Source of the DNA: a virus
IMG/VR virus record: IMGVR_UViG_3300034375_007958
Coordinates: 103,331-167,330 of that record
Reading direction: 5' to 3' (one strand)
Length of the DNA stretch: 64,000 nucleotides
Part shown: piece after piece, positions 6,737-16,337 of the stretch
Layout of the letters: every line of letters begins with the position of its first letter
Position numbering within the stretch: position 1 is the first letter of the stretch
Notes under the pieces: model-generated
What the model was told of the DNA's origin: nothing
The model's database searches: none
Seen by the model: the letters and a program-made list of their open reading frames with translations, nothing else
Translations under genes and position numbers: made by a program

Positions 6737-9184
6737 TTACAATGTGCTGTTTATGGTTACACCAGCCTGCTGTAAAAAGTCGTCGTTTTTGCCAGTATCC
6801 AAAACTGTTCTTGCTACTTCACCGCCCGTATTGTCCTGAGTTAACCCATACAACATGTAGTCTGTAGCAATGTTAGCTTGGTCTGCTGCATAACCTGGCA
6901 TGCTTTGGACAAAACTAAACACAGTTTGATTGTCACCAAAGTTGCCGGCTGTAATGTTGGCTTTAGCATAATTTTTAAACTCGTAGTACAAGTTACTGGT
7001 AAACTTATCCCAATTTGAATTAATCTGATCTACAATAGCAGGAATGTTTCCTGTAGTATCTGCCATGATTGTGTTGATTAAAGTATAGTAATCGTTTTTC
7101 TTGTTTTCTAATTGTGTATCCCAAGTTGCCGCACTTTGACTAAATTCAGCAGTGGTTAATGGTAGCCTTGCACTCAATCTACTGATTTCTGTAAAAGTAT
7201 CTCTGATCTGTGGTCCATAACTTGTTGCAAACAATTGAGCAATGCCATCATTTACTTCTGACATAATCACGTTTTGATAGCCACTTGACATACCAATAAC
7301 ATTTAGCATTGTAATGGGTTCGTTATTTGCGCCAAATGGTAAGAAACTTCTTAAACTATCAATTTGCGCCTGGGTTAGCAATGTGTCAGTTCCTGCCAAG
7401 TCTTCTACGCTTTGAGTTACACCGCTTTGAATTTTATCAATCAAGTTTGCAATATCTATGCCGTTGGTCAGTGTGAGATTTGGCGCACGATTTACAAAGT
7501 CTTGGCCCACTGCCTGAAAGTCTGTAAATTCACTGTCATTGGGTAATCCGCTGGCCCTATCTATTCTTGTATAATCAAGAGGGTTGGCAATATTAGGAAT
7601 GTTACTCTGCAGCACTTCTTGAATAGTCTGTAGGTCTGCGGCGTTTGTTATCTGCCTTAACTGATCTGTTATAAAGTCGGTATAAAGAGTGTTACCTATG
7701 TCATCGAAATTTACACCTGCAGCATATATGTTTGTACTTAGGTTGTTGATATACCCAAGGCCATTATCTATTAGAACTTCTGCAACTGCATTTGCAGTTC
7801 CAAAATAAGGTTGGCCAACACTGTTTTTTGCTGTTATCAGACTGGCCATTGTCCCCAAATTCCTAAATGCCTGAACAAGTGCAGTTCCCGTTTGGTACCT
7901 ACTAAATCCCTGTGTAGTCAGGACTTGAAAACTGTCTGCACCGTAGTAAGCCAAATTAGTATCTTCTGCTTTTTTAAGTGCTTCAAGATAATTATTGCAT
8001 TGTAATACCCAGCCTACAATCTGACCAAATGTGTTTATGAAATAAAACTGATCCCACTGGTTGCTACCACTCATTCTATATAGTTGCAGATCTGTATAGT
8101 ATACTGCATTGCCAGGCACATCTGAGTATTTTTCCGGCATGACACCTGTTAGCGCAGGCATCTGTGTGTTTGCACCAAAAATATCAGCAGCAGGATCTCT
8201 ATAATAAGTTTTAAAATATCCTTGGTGATAAGGTTTAGCAACAAGATATCTGCCTTGTACTTCAGTCTGATATTTTCCTTCATTTAACTGCATGGCAACC
8301 ATATTACCTTGAGCACTCAGTGAACCGTCATATACACCGCTACCAGAAAACACAGAAAAACCAGTTAGTCTTTGGCCGGCGTCGTAACCCGAAGCACCTC
8401 CAGCGAAACTAAAGCCGCCGCCTCCAACTGTGACAGGGTTTCCTTGACCGTCAGTGACTACTTGTCCGGAACTGTCAAATACTCCTGGGGCACAATAACC
8501 ACCGTTGACGCTAAAACTTCCAGGCGGGCATGACTCGCCACTAACGCTTGGAGATGAGCCAGTTATACCACTACCTGGTGGACCGTTTACACCGTCCGTG
8601 CCATCATCATAATACATAGGAATACCAAAAGGACCGTAGTAATTAAGGGTTGCCAAATTGATATTGTAATAGTCTGTTTGAATTAAGAATTGTTGTGCTT
8701 CGTAGGTAATATAAACTAATTTGTGTACGGGAGAACCAGGATTTTTATCTATGTAATAGTAAGGAGCGCCGCTAACTTCTGGATCCTGTGTCCTTCTAAA
8801 CAAAGGAGGATTAGGCAGTATCGGGCCGATGAAGTCAATTCCTTGGTTTTGTCGATTCAATAAGTAATCTGTTTGTTGTTGTAATACAGTAATTTCACCC
8901 TGTTCGGTGTCGATGTTTGGCTGTGGTTGATCTGCTTTTTGAAAATTATTAAAATTTTCTATTCTCGAATAACCAACTTGTTGTGGAGGATAAACGTAGC
9001 CAGGAAAGTTTGCAACGATTAAATCATATTCTGCTTCAGTAATATAGGCCAGTATGGCCAAAGCATTGTAGTTGTACCATAACTTTCGTGGCGTAGGATA
9101 AATTAACTTTTCTCTACTGTAGTAATTGCCGTTTACGTTGTAAGCACCATCACGGGCTAAGTTAATGTTAAAAATCCCAGCCAT
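6737..9184 (-). CDS. Virion structural protein, 815 aa (tail/baseplate-associated)
   Basis: Asn/Gln/Tyr/Gly-rich, with almost no Lys/Arg clusters, as in phage structural proteins. Residues about 195-265 form a Gly/Ser/Pro-rich linker with a CPPGSFSVNGGYC element, which may be a disulfide loop. The second half is helical. It starts directly after the stop of the 312-aa gene and lies in the same block as the PAAR spike protein, arguing for a tail or baseplate component. No named T4 homologue recognised. Confidence 0.65.
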   Translation of the reverse strand: MAGIFNINLARDGAYNVNGNYYSREKLIYPTPRKLWYNYNALAILAYITEAEYDLIVANFPGYVYPPQQVGYSRIENFNNFQKADQPQPNIDTEQGEITVLQQQTDYLLNRQNQGIDFIGPILPNPPLFRRTQDPEVSGAPYYYIDKNPGSPVHKLVYITYEAQQFLIQTDYYNINLATLNYYGPFGIPMYYDDGTDGVNGPPGSGITGSSPSVSGESCPPGSFSVNGGYCAPGVFDSSGQVVTDGQGNPVTVGGGGFSFAGGASGYDAGQRLTGFSVFSGSGVYDGSLSAQGNMVAMQLNEGKYQTEVQGRYLVAKPYHQGYFKTYYRDPAADIFGANTQMPALTGVMPEKYSDVPGNAVYYTDLQLYRMSGSNQWDQFYFINTFGQIVGWVLQCNNYLEALKKAEDTNLAYYGADSFQVLTTQGFSRYQTGTALVQAFRNLGTMASLITAKNSVGQPYFGTANAVAEVLIDNGLGYINNLSTNIYAAGVNFDDIGNTLYTDFITDQLRQITNAADLQTIQEVLQSNIPNIANPLDYTRIDRASGLPNDSEFTDFQAVGQDFVNRAPNLTLTNGIDIANLIDKIQSGVTQSVEDLAGTDTLLTQAQIDSLRSFLPFGANNEPITMLNVIGMSSGYQNVIMSEVNDGIAQLFATSYGPQIRDTFTEISRLSARLPLTTAEFSQSAATWDTQLENKKNDYYTLINTIMADTTGNIPAIVDQINSNWDKFTSNLYYEFKNYAKANITAGNFGDNQTVFSFVQSMPGYAADQANIATDYMLYGLTQDNTGGEVARTVLDTGKNDDFLQQAGVTINSTL

Positions 9185-10123
9185 TTACTTGCGTCCTTTT
9201 ATCTTACCTGTAATATAAATTAAAGGTTCGAAGATAGCGTTCCAAATTCTGCCAATGGTGTCACGTTTTACTGAATTGCCCCTGAGTCTTGCACGCAGGT
9301 CTGCTGTTCTGTGGCGCATCAAGAATTCTAATGTGGCTCTAACTGCTTTTTTACCTACGCTGTCTGTACCAGAGTAGTAAGCATAGTTTACCATTGGGAG
9401 GAATAAAGTATGATAACCAATTTGGTGATAGTCATTGAGATGTTTACGACTCCATGCTAACCATATCTTAGTTCTAAACTCACCGAAGCCATAAGTACGA
9501 CACATTGCAGTACAGACATACTTAGGATCATTTGGATCTGTGCCGCCGTTTACTGATGTAGCGCCAAAACTACCTGTACTGCCACCGCTCGTCGAGCTAT
9601 CAGAATAAGGATTGAACCCGAGTGAGAAGTCAGCCACGTTTACGTCAACATAACCCAGGCTAACAACGTTTGTAACTGTTGCCTCGCCGCCCCACGAACC
9701 ATCGTTTGCACCACTGGAAACAGTTCCGCCAACAACTTGCCCGTAAAACGCCCAAGTACCCTCAGCAACATCAGGCCTACGTCCTAAATAAATCTCTTCT
9801 AATCTGTTTTCGTCTGGGCCGCAGTCTTGTGCTCGACGTAACAAATACATATCATCACCTCGGGCAACATAAGCGATGCCATCACTAATGCTATAATTTA
9901 AGTCTGGGATTCTAGGCAGGCCCGTTACTGGATCTAGTGTAAATGGACTCAATACACCCGAGTCACTAAACGTTTTCATTGTCTGCATAAAAGCATCGTT
10001 TACTGCAAACGGAGGAGGATTGCCAATAGCCATAAAGTTGGCCAATGATAACTGTAGAGCATTAAGTCCACCGCTTTCTAATGAGGGTGTGTTACCTTGA
10101 TATACTGCACTTGGTTCTGCCAT
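9185..10123 (-). CDS. Virion-associated protein, 312 aa
   Basis: The N-terminal half is Gly/Ser/Asn-rich. The C-terminal region from about residue 200 contains KYVCTAMCRTYGFGEFRT, WSRKHL and YHTLFLPMVNYAY, a compact Tyr/His/Cys-rich domain found at the ends of assorted phage structural proteins; the basic C-terminus ends GKIKGRK. Flanked by structural genes with almost no spacing. Exact role unknown. Confidence 0.6.
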   Translation of the reverse strand: MAEPSAVYQGNTPSLESGGLNALQLSLANFMAIGNPPPFAVNDAFMQTMKTFSDSGVLSPFTLDPVTGLPRIPDLNYSISDGIAYVARGDDMYLLRRAQDCGPDENRLEEIYLGRRPDVAEGTWAFYGQVVGGTVSSGANDGSWGGEATVTNVVSLGYVDVNVADFSLGFNPYSDSSTSGGSTGSFGATSVNGGTDPNDPKYVCTAMCRTYGFGEFRTKIWLAWSRKHLNDYHQIGYHTLFLPMVNYAYYSGTDSVGKKAVRATLEFLMRHRTADLRARLRGNSVKRDTIGRIWNAIFEPLIYITGKIKGRK

Positions 10124-10129
10124 ACTATA

Positions 10130-10528
10130 TTATCCAAAATCAAAGTTTGTTATGCCATCAAAAGCCAGTTCTGGCTCTAATAATGTATCAAATGTGCCAA
10201 AATCTGGATTTTCTGCAAAGCCGTCGCCGGTACCAACTTTTACGTCGCCACTAGCAGTACGTACAGCATGTCCACATATGCCATTATCACCTTTAAGCAC
10301 AGGCGGGACTCCATTAACAAAAACTTGAAATCCCAATGCTTGCATTCCTGGTACTGTGCCGCCACAGTGTGTTGGAGGACAACCAATTTTACCGCAGCAC
10401 GGGTGAGGTGTGTAGGCAACTGCGTTAAGTGCAACTGGTCTACCATTCACAATGACATTGGGACTGACGGGAGAAGTAAGTACTCCTCCTGGTCCATATG
10501 TATCACCAACTCTTGCTATTCCTGGCAT
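10130..10528 (-). CDS. PAAR-domain protein, baseplate spike tip
   Basis: 132 residues. PAAR signatures: MPGIARVGDTYGPGG at the N-terminus, VIVNGRPVALNAV, CCGKIGC / PTHCGGTV (metal-binding Cys/His), VFVNGVPPVLKGD and CGHAVRTASGD. PAAR proteins form the sharp, metal-stabilised cone on the tip of the contractile-tail spike (T4 gp5.4 role). A late promoter CATAAATA lies 18 bases upstream of the start. Confidence 0.9.
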   Translation of the reverse strand: MPGIARVGDTYGPGGVLTSPVSPNVIVNGRPVALNAVAYTPHPCCGKIGCPPTHCGGTVPGMQALGFQVFVNGVPPVLKGDNGICGHAVRTASGDVKVGTGDGFAENPDFGTFDTLLEPELAFDGITNFDFG

Positions 10529-10545
10529 AAATTAACCTTATACGG

Positions 10546-10553
10546 TATTTATG
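10546..10553 (-). promoter_or_regulatory. Late promoter CATAAATA
   Basis: Minus-strand CATAAATA (10553-10546), one base off the T4 late consensus TATAAATA. The predicted RNA start lies about 12 bases before the PAAR gene ATG at 10528, leaving room for the TAAGG ribosome-binding site. Confidence 0.65.
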
Positions 10554-10567
10554 GCTCTTAAAACTGT

Positions 10568-10885
10568 CTATTTGGCAATACTGGCTTTAGGTGCTAGTTC
10601 AAACCCTGTGGTAGTTTTCCAGTAGTGGCTGTGCAGTTCTGCTACAGTTTCTGCGTGTAGCAACACACTGTTTTTGCTGAGATCCATGTTGGCATCTACC
10701 TTGCCTGTAAACAATGCCTGCATTAAACCAATGCCCTGCTGACTGGGCACTACTACGCAAGGCTTTTTAATAGTCCATCCGAACGTTGTACTGTCTACAA
10801 TTTCTGCCACGATTTCGTCACCGTTGGCTAATTTAAAACTAACCAAGTCACCTTTGCTGTACTGCGTTTGATTACTAACTAACAT
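10568..10885 (-). CDS. Sm-like-fold hypothetical protein, 105 aa
   Basis: An N-terminal beta-rich segment GDLVSFKLANGDEIVAEIVD resembles the Sm1 motif of LSm-like folds common in T4-like aquatic phages, then WTIKKPCVVV. RNA binding is only a fold-based guess. Its ATG at 10885 overlaps the glutaredoxin stop, so it belongs to the nucleotide-metabolism operon. Confidence 0.6.
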   Translation of the reverse strand: MLVSNQTQYSKGDLVSFKLANGDEIVAEIVDSTTFGWTIKKPCVVVPSQQGIGLMQALFTGKVDANMDLSKNSVLLHAETVAELHSHYWKTTTGFELAPKASIAK

Positions 10886-11133
10886 TAAACACCTGCCTTT
10901 GTTCGTAGTTCTTCTTCTGTAAGTTTTTGTAGTCCTTGAAATCCGCCTTGTACAAACAACTCACCATCTTTGTAAATTTGAGGCACAGTTCTGTGACCTT
11001 CACTTACAACAAACTCTCTTGCTTCTGGTTGTTGTTCAATATTAATTTCTTCGAAGTCAATACCTTTGAGTTTTAATAGATTTTTTGCCTGTACGCAAAA
11101 TGGACAATTGTTTTTTGAATATACTGTCAGCAT
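10885..11133 (-). CDS. nrdC: Glutaredoxin
   Basis: 82 residues, the standard glutaredoxin length. CPFC active site at 10-13, TVPQIY (cis-Pro) at about 50, and GGFQGLQKL glutathione-binding end. It reduces ribonucleotide reductase or other disulfides using glutathione. Downstream of nrdA-nrdB and separated from them by a terminator; T4-like phages usually pair Grx/Trx with RNR to support dNTP synthesis. Confidence 0.92.
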   Translation of the reverse strand: MLTVYSKNNCPFCVQAKNLLKLKGIDFEEINIEQQPEAREFVVSEGHRTVPQIYKDGELFVQGGFQGLQKLTEEELRTKAGV

Positions 11134-11162
11134 CGTTATTCCTTTATTGTATTATATACCAC

Positions 11163-11193
11163 AAAAAAACAGAGCAGTAATATTTCTGCTCTG
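11163..11193 (-). terminator. Intrinsic terminator after nrdB
   Basis: CAGAGCAG (11170-11177) / CTGCTCTG (11186-11193) with an 8-base loop, then seven T on the minus strand (11169-11163). TTTTT on the plus strand also follows, so it could act in both directions. Confidence 0.9.
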
Positions 11194-11210
11194 TTTTTGA
11201 ATTTAAGGCC

Positions 11211-12329
11211 TTAAAGACTAAAACCTTTGAATGTGTCTGTGTCTACGTCCTGCTTTGTTCCACCAATAACATAACTGGAAATTTCTGTTTCCTGTGGGGC
11301 AACTTGCACTTCGGCACCTGCAATCCATTTAGCAGTCCAAGGTAAAGGATTACTGCCGGGCTTGATGCCGCAGTTTAAACCAACAGCGGTCATACGCTTA
11401 CAGGTCAACCAGTCAACATAGTCGCTGAGTAGTTTGGCATTCAAACCAATCATTGATCCATCTTTAAACAAGTATTCTGCCCAACGTTTTTCTTGTTCAG
11501 CAGCACTCAAGAACATTTGTTCACATTCCGCAACAGTTTCCGATTTGATTTTTGCAAAATCACTATCGTCTTGTGGTAACAATTTTATAAGGGTCTGCGT
11601 TGAACCTAAATGTATATTTTCGTCTCTTGCGATCAGTTTGATAATTTTAGCATTACCTTCCATCTTCTTGAGTTCTGCAAAAGCCCACGAACATGCAAAA
11701 CTTACATAGAAACGAATGCCCTCAAGTGCATTAACTGAGTTTAAACACAACCATAGTTTCTTTTTAAGATCATACATATCAACAACCACAGACTCGCCGT
11801 TAACAGTGTGTGTGCCTAAACCCAAGTAACCATAGGCCGTGGCTGCGTCAATAAAGTCATCATAGTATTTGCTGATGTCTTTGGCACAGTCAAGAATTTC
11901 AGGAATTGTGGTTAGTTCATCAAACACTGTGCTGGGATCACTATAAACGTTACGAATCAAGTGAGTGTAACTGCGGCTGTGAATAGTTTCGTTGAATGCC
12001 CAAGTCTGAATCCAAGTTTCTAATTCTGGAATACTGACTACAGGCAAAAATGCCATGTTAGGACTGCGTCCCTGTACACTGTCTAATAGGATCTGGCGTT
12101 TTAAGTTGCTGGTAAAAATATGTTGTTCAAATGGTGTTAGTTCTTTAAAGTCTTTGGCATCACGTAGCACATCAACTTCTTCTGGACGCCAAAAGAAACC
12201 TAACTGCTTGTCTGTTAGTTTTTCAAATTGACGATACTTGATAGTGTCATAACGTGCAATATCAACTCCGCCATCAAAAAACATGGTACGGGATAGATTA
12301 CTTTTTTCATTAACTTTAAAAACGCTCAT
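11211..12329 (-). CDS. nrdB: Ribonucleoside-diphosphate reductase, small (beta) subunit, class Ia
   Basis: 372 residues, like E. coli NrdB. Near-identical blocks include RTMFFDGGVDIARYDTIKY, QLGFFWRPEEVD, SVQGRSPNMAFLPVVSIPELE, and TWAFNETIHSRSYTHLIRN with the radical tyrosine, then RDENIHLG and carboxylate ligands of the diiron site. It houses the diiron-tyrosyl radical that starts NDP reduction in NrdA. 15 bases downstream of nrdA; the terminator follows. Supplies dNTPs for phage replication. Confidence 0.97.
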   Translation of the reverse strand: MSVFKVNEKSNLSRTMFFDGGVDIARYDTIKYRQFEKLTDKQLGFFWRPEEVDVLRDAKDFKELTPFEQHIFTSNLKRQILLDSVQGRSPNMAFLPVVSIPELETWIQTWAFNETIHSRSYTHLIRNVYSDPSTVFDELTTIPEILDCAKDISKYYDDFIDAATAYGYLGLGTHTVNGESVVVDMYDLKKKLWLCLNSVNALEGIRFYVSFACSWAFAELKKMEGNAKIIKLIARDENIHLGSTQTLIKLLPQDDSDFAKIKSETVAECEQMFLSAAEQEKRWAEYLFKDGSMIGLNAKLLSDYVDWLTCKRMTAVGLNCGIKPGSNPLPWTAKWIAGAEVQVAPQETEISSYVIGGTKQDVDTDTFKGFSL

Positions 12330-12344
12330 TTGTTATTATTCCTA

Positions 12345-14648
12345 TTAGATTACGCAACTGTCGCAGTTTTCTTGGTCTTCCAAAACTTCAACAGGTTCGT
12401 CTTGCCGTTGTGTTAGTTTGTCTACGTCGATCTCACCTTGGCCATCCATGGTGTTAAAGTAGTACAACTGTTTAGTACCATATTTATAACACATCAACAA
12501 ATGCTTCAACATCTCACTCATTGGAATCTTTTCATCTTCAAAGTAGTGAGGATTGTAACTGGTGTTTACACTGATACCTTGGTCAATATATTTCTGCAAC
12601 ACAGCGCAGATTTTTAGGTATCCTTCGGGCGATTTTTGGTCCCAAAGTAGTTCATATTTGTTCTTTAGACGTCGATATTCAGGCACCACTTGCTTGAGTA
12701 CACCATGCTTGCTTTGCTTGACACTGACATAACTTCTTGGAGGTTCAATGCCATTTGTACTGTTTGAAATCTGTGCTGAAGTTTCTGCTGGCATCAATGC
12801 CATTAAGGTAGCATTCCGTTGTCCATGTTGTTGTGCTTCACGGCGCAGTTCTGCCCATGGCATACGCTCTTGGTGTGCCACAAGTTCATCAACTTCACGT
12901 TTGCGTGTATCAATTGGCATGATGCCATTGGCACTTTTTAGGTCTTGCCAACGTGTGCATGGGCCGAATTCTTTGGCTAACTCTACACTGGCTTTCAGCA
13001 AGTAGTAACTCCATGCTTCTGCGTACTCGTCGACAAGAGCAAGAGCACTGGGATCACTGTAACTGACATCGTGCTTGGCCAAGAAGTAGGCAAAGTTAAT
13101 AATACCAATGCCCAAAGGTCTAAATTCGTCAGTGGCCAATTTGGCAGCAAGTACAGGATAGTTCTGATAACTTAGTAGTGCATCCAAACCACGCACTGCT
13201 AATGTACACATACGTTCAAAGTCTTGTGGCTGCTTAACATTGCCCCAGTTAATTGCGCTCAATGTGCAAAGTGCAATTCTGCCATCGGGGTCATTTACAT
13301 CTGACAATGGCGTTGTGGGCAAGTCAATTTCGCAACACAAGTTGCTCATCTTAATAGGAGCACGATCCTCTTTGAAGGGACTGTGTGTATTGGCATGGTC
13401 TACGTTCTGCAAATAGATGCGTCCTGTATCCTTGCGCTCTTGCATGAACTTACCAAACAGTTCAACTGCTTTGTAAGTCTTTTTGCGTAGACGTGTGTTA
13501 CGCTCTGCACGTTCGTACAGTTCTTTGAACCGTTCTTGATCGTTAAAGAATGCTTCGTACATTTCAGGAACATCATGAGGACTAAAGCAAGTAATATCAC
13601 CACCTTGGATTAGGCGTTCATACATCAACTTGTTAAACTGGATGCCGTAGTCCATATGACGCACACGATTGTCTTCTGTTCCTTTGTTGTTTTTAAGAAC
13701 CAACAGATCTTCTACTTCCAAGTGCCAGATAGGATAGTACAAAGTAGCAGCACCGTTGCGTACACCACCTTGGCTGCAACTGCGTGTGGCACTTTGAAAG
13801 TGCTTGTAGAAAGGAATTACTCCTGTGTGATAAGCATCACCATTGCGAATAGGCGAACCTAATGCACGAATACGTCCTGCGCCAATGCCAATGCCGGCTT
13901 TTTGACTTACGTAACGAACAATACTACTTGCAGTAGCATTGATACTATCAAGACTGTCATCAGACTCAATGAGAACGCAACTACTAAACTGTTTTTGCGG
14001 TGTGCGTACACCAGCCATAACTGGAGTAGGAAGACTAATATCGTGGTTGCTAACAGCATTATAATAATCCTTTACCCATTGTAGTCTAACGGATTTGTCA
14101 TAACTCTGGAACAATGTTGCCGCAATAAGCATGTATGCTACCTGCGGTGTTTCAAAGATATCACCTGTTACACGGTTTTGCACAAGGTACTTGCCGCGGA
14201 ACTGTTCCATGGCCACGTAAGTAAAGTGCTCGTCTTTGTGATGGTCGATTGCACGTTCCAGTTCAGCCCATTCCTCTTCTGAGTATGCTTCTAGCAGGCC
14301 CCGGTCATAAAACCCTTTGTCTACATTTTTCTTAACAATGTCTAACAATGGCCATGGCTCATACTCACCATAGACTTCTTTACGCAAGTGGTAGTTAATT
14401 AACCTACCTGCTACAAATTGATAGTTAGGAGTTTCTTCACTGATTAAATCAGCAGCACTTTTAATTAGTGTTTCCTGGATATCCGATGTTTTGATGCCAT
14501 TGTAAAATTGAATATGACTTTTAATTTCTACTTCGCTTGCACTTACACCTGTAATGTCTTTGGTAGCCCAGAAAACAACTTTGTGTAGTTTTTCTAAATC
14601 TAGTGGTTCTTTCTCACCGTTTCTTTTTAATACTTGAATTTGTGTCAT
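12345..14648 (-). CDS. nrdA: Ribonucleoside-diphosphate reductase, large (alpha) subunit, class Ia
   Basis: 767 residues. An N-terminal ATP-cone (QVLKRNGEKEPLDLEKLHKV) implies allosteric control. The catalytic barrel has FSSCVLIESDDSL, NLCCEIDLPTT (active-site Cys) and LMPAETSAQISNSTNGIEPP; the C-terminal NCDSCVI carries the redox-active CxxC shuttle reduced by glutaredoxin. The full-length ATP cone suggests normal dATP feedback. Operon nrdA-nrdB. Confidence 0.97.
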   Translation of the reverse strand: MTQIQVLKRNGEKEPLDLEKLHKVVFWATKDITGVSASEVEIKSHIQFYNGIKTSDIQETLIKSAADLISEETPNYQFVAGRLINYHLRKEVYGEYEPWPLLDIVKKNVDKGFYDRGLLEAYSEEEWAELERAIDHHKDEHFTYVAMEQFRGKYLVQNRVTGDIFETPQVAYMLIAATLFQSYDKSVRLQWVKDYYNAVSNHDISLPTPVMAGVRTPQKQFSSCVLIESDDSLDSINATASSIVRYVSQKAGIGIGAGRIRALGSPIRNGDAYHTGVIPFYKHFQSATRSCSQGGVRNGAATLYYPIWHLEVEDLLVLKNNKGTEDNRVRHMDYGIQFNKLMYERLIQGGDITCFSPHDVPEMYEAFFNDQERFKELYERAERNTRLRKKTYKAVELFGKFMQERKDTGRIYLQNVDHANTHSPFKEDRAPIKMSNLCCEIDLPTTPLSDVNDPDGRIALCTLSAINWGNVKQPQDFERMCTLAVRGLDALLSYQNYPVLAAKLATDEFRPLGIGIINFAYFLAKHDVSYSDPSALALVDEYAEAWSYYLLKASVELAKEFGPCTRWQDLKSANGIMPIDTRKREVDELVAHQERMPWAELRREAQQHGQRNATLMALMPAETSAQISNSTNGIEPPRSYVSVKQSKHGVLKQVVPEYRRLKNKYELLWDQKSPEGYLKICAVLQKYIDQGISVNTSYNPHYFEDEKIPMSEMLKHLLMCYKYGTKQLYYFNTMDGQGEIDVDKLTQRQDEPVEVLEDQENCDSCVI

Positions 14649-14657
14649 TGATCTCTC

Positions 14658-15104
14658 TTAAACTAATTGTTCTAATTTTAATTCTTCAGTGCTAATCGTT
14701 CTCTTTAGCACTAACTGTTTGCTAACCTGTGTACTATTTACAACCTCGTCATGAATGTAATTAAGAACATATTTTCCTTTGTCAACATAAACTAAATTAT
14801 ATTGTTCCATGGTTGACGGGTCATTATATACTCTTATTTCGATTTGGGGTTTATGGCTACTAAGATATAAAGTATACACTATTGCCAATGCTTTTGCAAG
14901 TCCACAATAGTAATTATCATATAATAATTCCCAAGGATTGGGCCATTCATCTACATAATCAAAATGTAAGTAGTTTTGGACGTAGGGAGCATAACTCCAA
15001 AGATGCTCTGTTTGGTAACAAGCAGATGCCAAATCTAAATTAGATAGATCATTTCGAAACTCTTGCCATGAACGCAGACGCTCATGCGGTAGTAGATTCC
15101 ACAT
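14658..15104 (-). CDS. Hypothetical protein, 148 aa
   Basis: Trp/Tyr-rich N-terminus (MWNLLPHERLRSWQEF) and a beta-rich C-terminus. A gene of this type often precedes nrdA in aquatic T4-like phages as far as I recall, but no function is known. It sits 4 bases after the fibre gene at 15108 and 9 bases before nrdA, linking late and nucleotide genes. Confidence 0.65.
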   Translation of the reverse strand: MWNLLPHERLRSWQEFRNDLSNLDLASACYQTEHLWSYAPYVQNYLHFDYVDEWPNPWELLYDNYYCGLAKALAIVYTLYLSSHKPQIEIRVYNDPSTMEQYNLVYVDKGKYVLNYIHDEVVNSTQVSKQLVLKRTISTEELKLEQLV

Positions 15105-15107
15105 TGA

Positions 15108-15629
15108 TTAAACTGCTAAGTTATTAATTGTATATGTTAAATTTGCGTCAATACTTTGGTCAGTAATAGTACCTGCAATAAAACAAACATTGTTTACCTG
15201 AGTTACAGTGAAACTAAATCCGGTGTCTCCTAGTTCAACGTTTGTATCAGTACTGGAATTTCTGGAAAGATATTGGCTTACAGTTAGTGTTCCTGTTTTA
15301 ACATTGGCATTAACTGTATCAGTGTGTGTTCTTACAAGACTGTAAGTTATAATTACACTAGGATCGCTTGAATCAAATACTAGACTGGCAATATTTGCAG
15401 TGGTGTTATTTGTTAATTGTTGAGTATATTTTGTAACTCCAGCAATATTACTAAATTCAGTTAAAATTTCTGTGTTACCAACTTCAGGTGCACCTTCTTC
15501 TAGTGTGCCATTTCCGATATAAAGTTGACGGGTATCAATGCTCCAGCCTAGTTCTGCGCTGGCAAGTTGAGGTAGTGTTTCATTTGTACCTCTGCGATGC
15601 TTGATTTGACTGATTTGTACTATAGCCAT
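15108..15629 (-). CDS. Tail-fibre-like protein with Mtd-type N-terminal domain
   Basis: 173 residues. The first 45 residues QIKHRRGTNETLP...LASAELGWSIDTRQLYIGNG match the short receptor-protein N-terminal module seen in Mtd-like and other phage fibre proteins (RRGT, L-x-x-x-E, LYIGNG). The rest is Thr/Asn/Ser-rich beta. Probable small fibre or baseplate-decorating protein. Late promoter CTAAATA at 15654-15660. Confidence 0.7.
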   Translation of the reverse strand: MAIVQISQIKHRRGTNETLPQLASAELGWSIDTRQLYIGNGTLEEGAPEVGNTEILTEFSNIAGVTKYTQQLTNNTTANIASLVFDSSDPSVIITYSLVRTHTDTVNANVKTGTLTVSQYLSRNSSTDTNVELGDTGFSFTVTQVNNVCFIAGTITDQSIDANLTYTINNLAV

Positions 15630-15653
15630 GTTTTCGTTCTATGTCCTATAGTA

Positions 15654-15660
15654 TATTTAG
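15654..15660 (-). promoter_or_regulatory. Late promoter core CTAAATA
   Basis: Minus-strand AACTAAATATACTATAG (core 15660-15654), 25 bases upstream of the fibre-like gene start. The same extended string occurs near 20192 (AACTAAATATACTAAAG), supporting a shared late-type element. Confidence 0.55.
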
Positions 15661-16337
15661 TTTTCTCTATAATACTGCTCTACTCTGTCGAACCAGCGCT
15701 GACTCCAATACTCAAAATCTTCGGGCTCTAAAACAAACTCTTGGTACTCAAAATCGGCGCTACACATTAAAATAACACCGGTTTTGATGTCAGTTCCGTG
15801 TGTTATATTGTGCGCCTGTGCATAGGCACTGAGTTGTAAAAAATAGTCTTCAATCCATTCGCGCCGCTTGGGTTTGTTGGTCTGCTTAAAGTCCATTATT
15901 GCAGGCTGACCTTGCCATAAGCCCAAGCAGTCTGTAGTACCAGCATACAGTCCGCTGTAGTATAAGGGAATTTCCATACCCCAAAACTCGTCCACTTTGT
16001 TTAGACCTTCGGAGATAATTTTCTGAGCCATTGTGTGGCTTTGTTGGCTGTAAGGATTTGTGCCTGGCTCGTTCAGCACATCTGTTTTTACATAATCCTC
16101 TAACCACTTGTGCATTCTAGTACCACGCCCGGCTGCTTCCGTGGTAATCTGTTGAGCACGTTCTTCGCCCACACGCTTCTTCCAGTTGGCTAGTGCCTGC
16201 CGTTTTTCCAAAGGTTTAGTTTTGTCCAGGATTGTAGTTACACTAGGTACTTTAGATCCATCAGGCAAACAGTAATGCCGTTTTCCGTCTACGCTTTCTC
16301 TTGTAATAGTTTTATAATTATATCGTTCAATAATCAT
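15657..16337 (-). CDS. PD-(D/E)XK-family exonuclease (RecB/Cas4-like fold)
   Basis: 226 residues. Motifs in order: GTRMHKWLEDYV (helix with Glu), YAGTTDCLG (catalytic Asp), AIMDFKQTNKP (D/E-x-K equivalent), and QLSAYA (QxxxY motif of RecB-like nucleases). Predicted DNA exonuclease for recombination or host DNA degradation. It overlaps the upstream 112-aa gene by 9 bases. Confidence 0.8.
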   Translation of the reverse strand: MIIERYNYKTITRESVDGKRHYCLPDGSKVPSVTTILDKTKPLEKRQALANWKKRVGEERAQQITTEAAGRGTRMHKWLEDYVKTDVLNEPGTNPYSQQSHTMAQKIISEGLNKVDEFWGMEIPLYYSGLYAGTTDCLGLWQGQPAIMDFKQTNKPKRREWIEDYFLQLSAYAQAHNITHGTDIKTGVILMCSADFEYQEFVLEPEDFEYWSQRWFDRVEQYYREN